Shown here in pieces: positions 1 through 11,387 of a stretch of 64,000 nt of DNA. Position 1 is the first letter of the stretch; every line of letters starts with the position of its first letter. The DNA is taken from positions 1-64,000 of the forward strand of contig CAWHWB010000009.1 in the NCBI GenBank assembly GCA_963832875.1. The letters run 5' to 3'. Source of the DNA: AP-15 sp963832875 (GTDB taxonomy: Bacteria; Pseudomonadota; Alphaproteobacteria; ATCC43930; CGMCC-115725). The position numbers and the translations under genes are program-made. The notes beneath the pieces were generated by a model. The model was not told the origin of the DNA, ran no database searches, and saw only the letters and a program-made list of their open reading frames with translations.

Positions 1-825
1 TTCACCCCTAGCCACAAGTCATCCCCTACTTTTGCAACAGTAGTGGGTTCGGTCCTCCAGTGCGTGTTACCGCACCTTCAACCTGCCCATGGCTAGATCA
101 CCCGGTTTCGGGTCTGGTCCCGGCAACTAGTTCGCCCACTTCAGACTCGCTTTCGCTGCGCCTACGCCTAGCGGCTTAAGCTTGCTGCCAAGACCAACTC
201 GCTGACCCATTATACAAAAGGTACGCCGTCATTCCAGAAAACAGATAGCAGAAATCAGCCTCACAAATTCTGTGTTCCGATCCCTGTTTCTGTCTTCTGA
301 AACTCCGACTGCTTGTAGGCATCCGGTTTCAGGAACTGTTTCACTCCCCTCGTCGGGGTGCTTTTCACCTTTCCCTCACGGTACTGGTGCACTATCGGTC
401 ACTGAGGAGTACTTAGGCTTGGAGGGTGGTCCCCCCATCTTCAGACAGGATGGCTCGTGTCCCGCCTTACTCAAGGATCATTCGGCCGGTTTCCCGTACG
501 GGGCTGTCACCCGCTCTGGCCCGTCTTTCCAGACGCTTCCGGTACCAAACAAAACGACCATTGGCCTGTTCCGCTTTCGCTCGCCACTACTCGCGGAATC
601 TCGGTTGATGTCTTTCCTCCGGCTACTGAGATGTTTCAGTTCGCCGGGTTCGCCTCCCCACCCTATGAATTCAGAAGAGGATACCCGTTTCCCGGGTGGG
701 TTGCCCCATTCGGAGACCCCGGGATCACCGATCGCTCGCATCTCCCCCGGGCTTTTCGCAGCGTGCCACGTCCTTCATCGCCTCTCAGTGCCAAGGCATC
801 CACCAGATGCCCTTGATTTGCTCGA
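1..825 (-). rRNA. rrl: 23S ribosomal RNA, 5' portion
   Basis: Read on the minus strand, this is the first ~825 bases of 23S rRNA; the rest lies outside the window to the left. The hallmark 5'-domain stretch GGTGGATGCCTTGGCACTG lies around 787-804 (reverse complement). The 5' end is set by analogy with other 23S genes, about 21 bases before that stretch, so it is approximate. It is the last gene of a 16S-Ile-Ala-23S operon transcribed leftward. Protein ORFs predicted inside it are spurious. Confidence 0.95.
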
Positions 826-1247
826 TCCAAAGCGCCGTGCGCCCGCCAAAGGGCCGCACCACGACGCCCAAACCCCGCCGCGCACAGTGGCAAACCCCAA
901 CGGACCGCCAACGCGAACTCCGCCAAGGGAACTCTCCCCTCGGGGACTCTGATGAGAAGCTCCGAGCCGGCGCGGGCCCCCTCGCACGGCGTCATGTCGC
1001 ATGAAGACACTTCTTTCGGACGGCGCCCCGGCGCCGGCTACTCCCATCGGACAACCGCCCCGATCAGGAAACCAGCAGGGCCCGTCCGCCTCGGTCACTA
1101 TTCACAAATTCGCTTCACCTAATCAATCAACACCCATCCGCCGCCCGCCGCGAACCCGCGCCCCAGCGCCGGAAAAACCCGCTTCTCGCGGCCCGACACC
1201 ACCAGATCCGTTCCAACCCTGATCGCGCGCCGAGATGGTAGGATCAG
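826..1247 (-). other. rRNA internal transcribed spacer (tRNA-Ala to 23S)
   Basis: About 420 bases between tRNA-Ala and 23S, part of the rRNA precursor. I see no further tRNA and no convincing coding signal; GC-rich open frames here look like chance. Confidence 0.8.
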
Positions 1248-1320
1248 TGGAGGTGAACGGGATCGAACCGATGACCTCCTGCTTGCAAAGCAGGCGCTCT
1301 CCCAACTGAGCTACACCCCC
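1248..1320 (-). tRNA. tRNA-Ala (TGC)
   Basis: Complete 73-base cloverleaf on the minus strand: acceptor GGGGGTG pairs with CACCTCC (one G-U), D-arm AGCTCAG..., anticodon loop with TGC, T-arm GGTTCGATCC. The 3' CCA is not encoded: the bases after the discriminator A are CTG. It sits at the usual place in an alphaproteobacterial 16S-23S spacer. Confidence 0.97.
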
Positions 1321-1422
1321 GTTCAGACCAGAGGACAGAGGCCACAGCCAAAAGCGCAGAATTTCTGCCCTGCCGATTTCTGTGCTTCTGTGCTCTGTGC
1401 ATCTGCTTTCTGGGTTTCCGGC

Positions 1423-1499
1423 TGGTGGGCCAGGGAGGATTTGAACCTCCGACCTCACGCTTATCAAGCGCGCGCTCTAACCAGCTGAGCTACTAGCCC
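1423..1499 (-). tRNA. tRNA-Ile (GAT)
   Basis: Complete 77-base tRNA on the minus strand: acceptor GGGCTAG pairs with CTGGCCC, anticodon GAT, T-arm GGTTCAAATCC, and an encoded CCA at the 3' end (1423-1425). It lies between 16S and tRNA-Ala, the standard spacer arrangement. Confidence 0.97.
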
Positions 1500-1739
1500 C
1501 AATCGCTTTGAGAGCGCGCCCAGGCGCGACGCTTCGGCCAGCTGCGGCTCGGCAGGCGACGGCGCTACGGCCGGCTCGACGCTCGGGAGAAGGGATGCGC
1601 AGACGGCGGCGACTTGGGGGTCAGAAACCAGGAACCAGGTTGAACCCGGTCCGGGAGCCGACACCCCGTTTGTGGAGGATCAGAGAGACGCAGCCATCAG
1701 CTCTGACTGCCGATTTCTGCCACCTGGCTCCTGAATTCC

Positions 1740-3262
<1,523 letters not shown>

Positions 3263-3811
3263 ATCCCAGACCCACCCCAAAGACACCCTCGCCATCAGCT
3301 CGCCAGTCGCCCAGCTCAACCGATGCCGACAGCCATCCCCGGAGGGACCCTTGATCAGGGCCGCCAAACATTCGCTTCGATGCACGAACATCCGGCAACC
3401 CGCGCCGCCGTCCGCGCATCCCTTCCCATCTCCACAATCTCAATCAACACCCCCGCGCTCGCGCGGGCCACTCGACCCGGTCACCCCGGCCGCCGCCAAA
3501 CCCTCGGACCACAGCCCTCGCCCAGCGGGGCGCCGCTTATACCCCCGCCCCAAACCGACCGTCAACACCTCATCAACAGCGACGGCGAAGGTCCGGTGCG
3601 GCACCCAACCCCGGCCCCCGCCAAGCGCCGCCGTTGCCGCAAGTCGCGCGGTCGGCGCATCGCCATCGTCGGACGCTCGAAGCCGGCCCCGATAGGGGGT
3701 GGAGCGGCCTCATAACGTAGGAGACGCGATCGCAGCTGTCCAGAGCGGGCGAAAAAAATTGCACCATCGCGCCGAAGACCACCGTCCCAAACCGCCGTCC
3801 CGAACGCCGCC
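3263..3811 (-). other. rRNA operon leader/upstream region
   Basis: 550 bases without a supported gene upstream of 16S. It should hold the rRNA promoter and leader with processing signals; open frames on both strands lack ribosome-binding sites and family resemblance. Confidence 0.6.
3714..3742 (-). promoter_or_regulatory. candidate rRNA promoter
   Basis: On the minus strand TGGACA (3737-3742) is followed after exactly 17 bases by TACGTT (3714-3719). The -35 matches TTGACA in 5 of 6 positions; the -10 matches TATAAT only in 3 of 6 (form TAnnnT). A T-run lies just upstream (RC of 3751-3757), like an A/T-rich UP element. If real, the leader before 16S is about 440 bases. Confidence 0.4.
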
Positions 3812-4249
3812 TCACAGCAGACCCAGCGCACGCAGTTCGGCCAGCATCGGCTCGGGCGGCGGCTCCCCCGCCGGGCAATCGGCCGACATGCGATCGGCCC
3901 ACAAGCGATCGCTCGGCGCATCTTCGGGCGGCAGATAGCGCCAGCCCTGGAACGGCCGCCACGGCCGCGACAGGGTCGGCACCAGCGCGCCGTCAACTTC
4001 GATCAGGCAATAGCGCCGGCCATTCGCGTCACGCTCGCAGCGAAACCCGGTGACCAGCTGGCGCACCCGGATCTGGCCGCGGATGACCCAATAGATCGAG
4101 CCGCCGGCTAGCACCTCCGCCGTTCGGCGCGGGTGGTTTCTGGTGTAGACCCAGTCGCCGCCGCGTTCGGCCGCGCGCGCTGCCCGCACCCGGCGCAGAT
4201 CGTCGAGATCGGCGACACCGACCGCGAGCTTTAAGAGGTGCAAGGTCAT
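3812..4249 (-). CDS. DUF1489 family protein
   Basis: 145-residue protein of the DUF1489 family, which is largely confined to alphaproteobacteria; function unknown. The sequence shows the family's features: an N-terminal LHLLKLAVG segment, a tyrosine/arginine stretch WVYTRNHPRR, the predicted strand SIYWVIRG and a C-terminal region rich in Trp and Pro (FQGWRYLPP). Length is normal for the family. It starts 15 bases beyond the mccA stop and is on the same strand, so it may be co-transcribed with mccB-mccA. It is the last gene before the rRNA operon region. Confidence 0.85.
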   Translation of the reverse strand: MTLHLLKLAVGVADLDDLRRVRAARAAERGGDWVYTRNHPRRTAEVLAGGSIYWVIRGQIRVRQLVTGFRCERDANGRRYCLIEVDGALVPTLSRPWRPFQGWRYLPPEDAPSDRLWADRMSADCPAGEPPPEPMLAELRALGLL

Positions 4250-4264
4250 GCGCGGCGGACCGGC

Positions 4265-6327
4265 TCAGGCCTTATCATTCTCGGGGCCGCCCTCGGGCCG
4301 GGCGAGCGCGATCAGCTCGGCCCCTTCTTCGACCATGTCGCCGACGGCAAACCGCACCCTCTCGACGACGCCGTCGGCGGGTGCGGCGATCGTGTGTTCC
4401 ATCTTCATCGCCTCGATCGTGATCAGCGGCTGGCCGCGTCCGACCCGGCTGCCGGCTTCGACCATGAGCCGGGTCACCCGCCCCGGCATCGGCGCGGTCA
4501 GCAACCCGCCTGCCGCTGCTTCTCCGGGGGGTGCGGCGAGCGGGTCGATTTCGACCAGCCGCCAGCTGTCGCCGTCGATGAACACCGCGGTTTCCGGACC
4601 ATCGGCCATGACCACAACCCGCCGTCGCACCCCGTCGAGCACCAGCGCGAAGCTGCCGTCGGGCTCGGCGGCGCCGGCGGCGACGAATGTCCGATCGGCC
4701 AATTGCAGCCGCCATTCGCCCGCGGTCGACGATCCTTGAACGATGGTCGCCGTCACCGCCCATTCCTCGGCGCCGTCGCGGAAGACGACATCCTGGTGCG
4801 CCCTGCCGCCGAGCCGCCAGCCGTCGCGGCACCCCCATGGCGAATGTGGGTCGGCCGCGCTCGCCGCAATGACGGCGTCCGCGGCCGCGCGGGCAGCGAG
4901 CCGCCAGAGGGCGGCGGCGGCGAGCGCCTCTTCTGGCGCCGGTCGGTGCGGCGAGGCCAGCCGCGGAATCAGCGTCTCGCGACGGCGTTCGATAAAGCCG
5001 GTGTCGACCGCTCCGGCGGCGAATTCGGGGTCGGCCGCGAGCCGGGCCAGAAACCCAAGATTGGTGGAGAGGCCGAGCACCGCGGTCTCGGCCAAGGCCC
5101 GGCGCAACCGCCGGATCGCCGCCGGCCGGTCCGCGCCCCAGGCGACGATCTTGGCAATCATCGCGTCGTAATCGGGCGTCACCCGATCGCCCTGCCGCAC
5201 CCCGGTATCGACCCGCGCGAGCCCGGGCGGCGGCAGGCGCAGCCGGTGCAATACCCCGGTCTGCGGCAGAAACCCGCGCGCCGGGTCCTCGGCGTAGAGC
5301 CGCGCCTCGATCGCATGGCCCTGCGCCACGAGGTCGCGCTGGCCCAGCGGCAAAGCCTCGCCTGCGGCCACGCGCAACTGCCATTCGACCAGATCGAGCC
5401 CGGTCACCGCCTCGGTCACGGTGTGCTCGACCTGCAGGCGCGTGTTCATCTCGATGAAATAGAATTTACCGGCTTCGGCGATGAATTCGACGGTGCCGGC
5501 GCCGACATAGCCGACCGCGCGCGCCGCGGCGATCGCGGCTTCGCCCATCGCCCGGCGGCGCTCCTCATTTAGGTCCGGCGCCGGCGCCTCCTCAATCACC
5601 TTTTGATGGCGGCGCTGGATCGAGCAGTCGCGGTCGAAGAGGTGGATCGCATGGCCGTGGCGGTCGGCGAAGACCTGCACTTCGATATGCCGCGGCCGGG
5701 TCAGGTATTTTTCGAGCAGCACCCGGTCGTCGCCAAAGGCGCCCTCGGCTTCGCGCCGTGCGGCGGCGAGTGCGGCGGCGAAATCGCCGGCCTCGCCGAC
5801 CACCCGCATGCCCCTGCCGCCGCCGCCGGACGAGGCCTTGATCAGCACCGGAAACCCGATCCGCCGCGCTTGGTCGAAGAGGTACGCCGGGCCCTGCTCG
5901 TCGCCGTGATAGCCCGGCACCACCGGCACCCCGGCCTGCGCCATCAATGTCTTGGCCACCGCTTTCGAGCCCATCGCGCGCATCGCCGACGCGGGCGGGC
6001 CGACAAAGATCAGCCCGGCCTTCTCGCACGCCGCGGCGAAACCGGCATTCTCCGAGAGAAACCCGTAGCCCGGGTGCACCGCTTGCGCCCCGCTCGCCCG
6101 CGCCGCCGCGACGATCGCCGCGATGTTCAGATAACTCTCCCGCGCCGGAGCCGGCCCAATCGGCCACGCCTCGTCCGCCATTTCGACATGCAACGCCCCC
6201 CGATCGGCCGCGGAATAGACCGCGACCGTGGCGATCCCCAACTTCCGCGCGGTGCAGATCACCCGGCAGGCGATCTCGCCCCGGTTGGCGATCAAGAGCT
6301 TGGCGAAGGACAGCTGCGCAGACACGC

Positions 6328-6331
<4 letters not shown>
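4265..6331 (-). CDS. mccA: methylcrotonyl-CoA carboxylase, biotin-containing alpha subunit
   Basis: 688-residue biotin-dependent carboxylase subunit: carboxylates its own biotin with ATP and bicarbonate for transfer to 3-methylcrotonyl-CoA in leucine breakdown. N-terminal biotin carboxylase domain (LIANRGEIACRV from ~12), ATP-grasp glycine loop SSGGGGRGM (~167-175), catalytic-domain motif FIEMNTRLQVEHTVTE, and C-terminal biotinyl domain with AMKM (biotin Lys ~643). I choose the GTG at 6331: it overlaps the mccB stop as ATGTGA, and the protein begins directly before the conserved KLLIANRGE. The frame stays open far upstream, but that part overlaps mccB and is a shadow. Assignment to methylcrotonyl- rather than propionyl- or geranyl-CoA carboxylase rests on pairing with the beta subunit and on HMG-CoA lyase nearby. 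Confidence 0.9.
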
Positions 6332-7980
<1,649 letters not shown>

Positions 7981-8106
7981 CGCTGCCCGCCACCTTGCCC
8001 AGGCTCGGCCCGGCCGGGCAAGCGGAAACGAGGTGAGCCATGCCGGAACATCGGCGGGCGCGGTTGATCGCTTGGCGTTGAACGCAGACCCACCTATCAT
8101 CATTGG

Positions 8107-8384
8107 GTGATCAAATCCTGGGCTAACCGGTCCACCCAGCGCTTCGCCGAGGAGGGCAAGAGCCGGTTTGCCGGCCTCGACGAGCCCTGGCGCGAAGGCG
8201 GCTGCGTTTGCTCGACGAGGCTGATCGCCTCGAAGACCTGACCGGCCTCGCATCGATGGGCCTCCACCGGCTGCACGGCGACCGCAGAGGTCAATGGGCG
8301 ATCTCCGCCGGCGGCTCATGGCGGATCACCTTTGAGTTTCGCGATGGCCACGCCTGGAACGTGGAGACCGTCGATTATCACTGA
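8107..8384 (+). pseudogene. higB: HigB/RelE-type toxin, frameshifted
   Basis: 92-residue-class HigB toxin (ribosome-dependent mRNA interferase) broken by a one-base deletion. Frame 1 from GTG 8107 gives VIKSWANRSTQRFAEEGKS...AGLDE; then, at GAGCCCTGG near 8185 where one G appears lost, reading must shift to continue RRRLRLLDEADRLEDL and the diagnostic C-terminus LHGDRRGQWAISAGGSWRITF, WNVETVDYH, stop at 8382-8384. Total 278 bases is exactly one short of 93 codons. As written it would give only ~44 residues. It lies directly upstream of the antitoxin, the normal higBA order. Could be genuine inactivation or a sequencing indel. Confidence 0.85.
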
Positions 8385-8398
8385 CAAGGATTGAAGCC

Positions 8399-8707
8399 AT
8401 AGCAACCACCCGCACGGGACCGCTGGCCGGCCCCGCACCGCATCCCGGCGAGGTGCTGAAGGACGAGCTCGAAGCGCGCAAACTTTCCGCCCACACGCTG
8501 TCGCTCGCGTTGCGTCTACCCGCCTCGCGGATCGGCCAAATCGTCCGCGGGCAGCGCGCGATCACGCCGGAGACCGCCTTGTGGCTCGCCCGCTATTTCG
8601 GCGGCTCGGCGGCAATCTGGTTGCGCCTCCAAGTCGCCTACGATTTGGCCCGCGCGGAGGCCGAGCTCGCCGACAAGATCGCCGAAATCAACCCGGCCGC
8701 CGCCTGA
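8399..8707 (+). CDS. higA: HigA-type antitoxin (XRE helix-turn-helix), abnormal start
   Basis: Antitoxin partner of the HigB remnant: PHPGEVLKDELEARKLSAHTLS is the classic HigA N-terminus, followed by the helix-turn-helix SRIGQIVRGQRAITPETALWLARYFGG and SAAIWLRLQVAYDLARAE. The conserved HPGEV motif lies upstream of the first normal start (GTG 8453, which is the V of HPGEVL). In frame before it there is no ATG/GTG/TTG; ATA at 8399, eight bases after AAGGA, followed by GCA ACC ACC, looks like a mutated ATG. Either translation uses a non-standard codon, or the antitoxin is truncated, or the base is an error. Confidence 0.75.
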   Translation: MATTRTGPLAGPAPHPGEVLKDELEARKLSAHTLSLALRLPASRIGQIVRGQRAITPETALWLARYFGGSAAIWLRLQVAYDLARAEAELADKIAEINPAAA

Positions 8708-8953
8708 GCTTGCCCGGGGCTCGATCCGGGCAGCCGCGTCTTGGCGATTGGCGCGCCCGGCCGAAGCGCCCTGGCGAGCCGCGACATAAAGGCCGGAGCG
8801 GCGGCGGCCCAGCCGACACCGGCGAGCCGCCCCCGCTCTTGCCCGCCGCCCGCGCCGGTGCGATCCTCCAAACCAACAAGGCGGGTGGCGCCGCCGACCC
8901 TCGCCATCCCGGAAAATCCGGGAAATGTCGGCTCGTCTCGGGGAGGATTCGCG

Positions 8954-9427
8954 ATGCCAATGCTCGACACCGACGATCTGGCGCTGTGGTACGCGCTCAA
9001 CCGGCTGATGATCAATTACTGGGCCGAGGTGGACCACAACGGCGGCAACCAGGCGCACGAATTTTATTTGCCGGACGCACTCTACGCCGTCGGCGACAAC
9101 CGCTTCGAGGGAGCCGACAAGATCCGCGCCTTTTATGCCCGGCGCCGGCAGCACGGCAGCACCACGACCCGTCACCTGGTCGGCAACCTCCGGGTCTTCC
9201 CGGAGGATGCGCGCCATGCCCGCGCGGTCGGGATCATGAGCCTCTACCGCGCCGACGGTCGCCCGCCGATCCGCGGTGTGCGGCCGCCCGCCATGATTTC
9301 GGATTTCGAGGCGGACTGCGCGCTCGCCGACGACCACGAGTGGCGTTTCCAGTCGCACCTGTTGCGCCCGATCTTCGTCGGCAGCGACCTCCCCGCCTCA
9401 ATCTCGATCGACCCCCAACGGCTGTAA
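8954..9427 (+). CDS. SnoaL-like (NTF2 fold) polyketide-cyclase/dehydratase-type protein
   Basis: 157-residue protein of the SnoaL-like/nuclear transport factor 2 fold. It shows the family's opening helix (ALWYALNRLMINYWAEVDH), then YLPDALYAVGDNRFEGADKIRAFYARRR, a histidine strand TTTRHLVGNLRVF and a closing WRFQSHLLRPIFVG. Such proteins can be steroid/polyketide isomerases, dioxygenase beta-subunit-like proteins or ligand binders; the substrate cannot be told. Start ATG 8954 is set by GGGAGGA six bases upstream; the longer open frame from 8741 is low-complexity Pro/Ala/Arg and not family-like. It stands alone. Confidence 0.75.
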   Translation: MPMLDTDDLALWYALNRLMINYWAEVDHNGGNQAHEFYLPDALYAVGDNRFEGADKIRAFYARRRQHGSTTTRHLVGNLRVFPEDARHARAVGIMSLYRADGRPPIRGVRPPAMISDFEADCALADDHEWRFQSHLLRPIFVGSDLPASISIDPQRL

Positions 9428-9730
9428 AGGGCGCCGCGCCGCAGCGGCGAACTCCGACAATTCCGGAAATGGCGACCCCGGATCGAGCGGGAGCAGCACC
9501 CGCTCGCGCGGCAGCGACTCCCGTACCGTAATGCCGCCGCGCCTCCCCCGCATTAACGCGAAGGGTCTTGGAGCGAGGGTCGCGCGAGGTTGGAAGAGCG
9601 GACATCGTTGCTCGGCACCTCACCTAAGCCCAGCGCCGCCGCACAAAGGAAAGCGGCACGCACCTATTCCCGTTCGCGAGCAAACGCTAAAACCAGTGTG
9701 TGCCGATTCGGATGGTGAACCCGCCGTAGC
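9428..9730. other. gene-free accessory spacer
   Basis: About 300 bases with no intact gene. On the minus strand it contains a 20-codon scrap of a carboxyltransferase gene (listed separately); the rest shows nothing I can name. Confidence 0.6.
9455..9514 (-). pseudogene. fragment of an acyl-CoA carboxylase carboxyltransferase gene
   Basis: The minus strand reads LPRERVLLPLDPGSPFPELS, nearly the same as LPRERVRLLLDPGSPFLELS of MccB encoded about 1.7 kb away (7768-7828). The flanks do not continue the similarity convincingly. It is either a broken duplicate of mccB or the stump of another carboxyltransferase gene removed by deletion. Confidence 0.65.
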
Positions 9731-9934
9731 ATGTGCGACGCGCCGTTCTGCCGAGAGGCGGCGCGCACGGATTTAGCGCGAACCTTCACGACCGCGACCG
9801 CGCAGGGTGTGATCTCGCCCGGCGAGGCGGCGGGCTTGGCGCAGATGGTCGACACCTTTGTCCGGGCGATCGACGCCGCCGATTTCGAGCGCCGCCTGCG
9901 CCTCCTCGAAGAGGACCGTGGCGCAAGGACATAA
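9731..9934 (+). CDS. small helical protein, possible C-terminal remnant
   Basis: 67 residues; the part ISPGEAAGLAQMVDTFVRAIDAADFERRLRLLEED resembles the C-terminal helices of a common alphaproteobacterial hypothetical family often carrying an N-terminal DUF5681 (phage/terminase-associated) domain. That N-terminus is missing here, so this is probably a stump. The stop overlaps a GTG (9918) opening the next frame. Family link is from memory and weak. Confidence 0.4.
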   Translation: MCDAPFCREAARTDLARTFTTATAQGVISPGEAAGLAQMVDTFVRAIDAADFERRLRLLEEDRGART

Positions 9935-10394
9935 GACCCGCCTCGCCCGGCTTGCGGCCGGTCGGGCGCAGGAGGGATCGGCCGAGGCTGCCCATCGCCG
10001 GGCGCTCACCGCGCGGGTCGCGGTTTGCGCGATGCTGCGCCAGGCATTAATCGAGGCCGGCGTCGACCCGGCCGGGGTCCCGGCGCTGCGCCTCGGCGAG
10101 GCCGCTGCCGCCGAACTCGCCGAACTCGGCCAGTCCGGCAAATTCCTCCAACCGCCGGAGATCGACGCATCGGACGCCGCCGGTGGCCGCGGCCCGATCG
10201 AGGAGATGTTCGCGGCGAAGCTGCTGGCCCTGACCCGGCGTTGGTCCGACCGGGGCGCGCCCGATCCGTCCCCGGCCCTCGCCGTCGAGCTGGCCGGAGC
10301 TTCGCTCGCGGAATTGCTCGCTCGTTGGCTGATCCGGCCGGCTTCGTCGCCGCAGGCTTGCCGTGGCCCGGCAATCGGAGCAAACCGGGCGGCC
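9918..10394 (+). CDS. hypothetical alpha-helical ORF running in frame into threonine dehydratase
   Basis: From GTG 9918 the frame reads about 159 residues rich in Ala/Arg/Leu, with helical stretches such as RVAVCAMLRQALIEAGVD and EEMFAAKLLALTRRWSD, and has no stop before the ATG of the threonine dehydratase at 10395; it continues straight into that gene. The overlap with the preceding ORF's stop (GTGGCGCAAGG...TAA) suggests an old two-gene unit that has lost its own stop by fusion or deletion. I do not recognise the family. It may not be translated. Confidence 0.35.
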
Positions 10395-11387
10395 ATGACC
10401 GATTCGCACACCCTCGACGATCTCGACGCCGCCGCCGCCCTGGTCCGCGGCGTGGTGCCGCCGACCCCGCAATATTGCTGGCCGCTGCTGTCGCGGCGGG
10501 TCGGCGCCGAAGTTTGGGTCAAGCACGAAAATCACACCCCGATCGGCGCCTTCAAATTGCGCGGTGGGCTCGTCTATCTCGACTATGTCCGGCAAACCCG
10601 GCCGCAAATCCGGGGCGTCGTCACCGCGACCCGCGGCAATCACGGGCAGAGCATCGCCTTTGCCGCGGCGCGGCTCGGCCTCGCGGCGACGGTCGTCGTG
10701 CCGCACGGCAACAGCGCCGAGAAAAACCGCGCGATGGCCGCTTTTGGCGCGCAACTCGTCGAGGAGGGCCACGATTTCCAGGCCGCCTACGAATACGCCG
10801 CCGGGCTGGCCGAGCGCGAGGGGCTGCATCTGGTGCGCACCTTTCATCCGATGCTGGTGCGCGGGGTCGCGAGCTACGCGCTCGAATTGTTCCGTGCGGC
10901 GCCCAATCTCGATAACGTCTTTGTGCCGATCGGCCAGGGCAGTGGCATTTCCGGGGTGATCGCCGCGCGCGACGCTCTGGGCCTGACGGTCGAGATCGTC
11001 GGCGTCGTCGCCGCGGGAGCGCCGGCCTATGCGCTGTCCTTCGCCGCCGGCACGCCGGTCAGCACCAATTCGGCCGACACGATCGCCGACGGGCTCGCGG
11101 TCCGCGTCCCCGATCCGGCGGCACTCGACGTGATCCGCCGCGGCGCCGCCGATATCGTCAGCGTTTCGGAGGACGAGATCCGTCGAGCGATGCGCATCCT
11201 GTTCACCGACACGCACAATGTCGCCGAGGGTGCCGGTGCGGCCGCACTCGCCGCGGCATTGCAGCAGCGCCAGCGCCTCGCCGGCAAGCGGGTCGCGGTG
11301 ATCCAGTCGGGCGGCAACATCGACCGCGCGCTGTTTGCAGCGGTGCTGGCCGATCCGGATGTCGAGACCGCCGCTATTCCACCGTGA
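10395..11387 (+). CDS. threonine dehydratase-like PLP enzyme
   Basis: 330-residue fold-type II PLP enzyme, likely converting threonine (or serine/a related hydroxy-amino acid) to the 2-oxo acid and ammonia. Landmarks: PLP lysine in HTPIGAFKLRGG (~60), TRGNHGQSIAFAA, the phosphate loop GQGSGISGV and the C-terminal SGGNIDRA. The short form has no ACT regulatory domain, so no isoleucine feedback site. EutB of hydroxyectoine use is similar, but no ectoine genes are near. ATG 10395 is chosen because the family begins here, although the frame is open upstream. It converges with glmS, overlapping it by 14 bases. Confidence 0.85.
   Translation: MTDSHTLDDLDAAAALVRGVVPPTPQYCWPLLSRRVGAEVWVKHENHTPIGAFKLRGGLVYLDYVRQTRPQIRGVVTATRGNHGQSIAFAAARLGLAATVVVPHGNSAEKNRAMAAFGAQLVEEGHDFQAAYEYAAGLAEREGLHLVRTFHPMLVRGVASYALELFRAAPNLDNVFVPIGQGSGISGVIAARDALGLTVEIVGVVAAGAPAYALSFAAGTPVSTNSADTIADGLAVRVPDPAALDVIRRGAADIVSVSEDEIRRAMRILFTDTHNVAEGAGAAALAAALQQRQRLAGKRVAVIQSGGNIDRALFAAVLADPDVETAAIPP

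Noticed and set aside
4238..5572. 444-codon plus-strand open frame
   Set aside because: Lies wholly antisense to mccA, rich in Arg/Gly/Pro; a GC-skew shadow with no family features.
9858..11387. One 509-residue protein including threonine dehydratase
   Set aside because: Family homology begins at ATG 10395; the front part overlaps another ORF and is not conserved with PLP enzymes.
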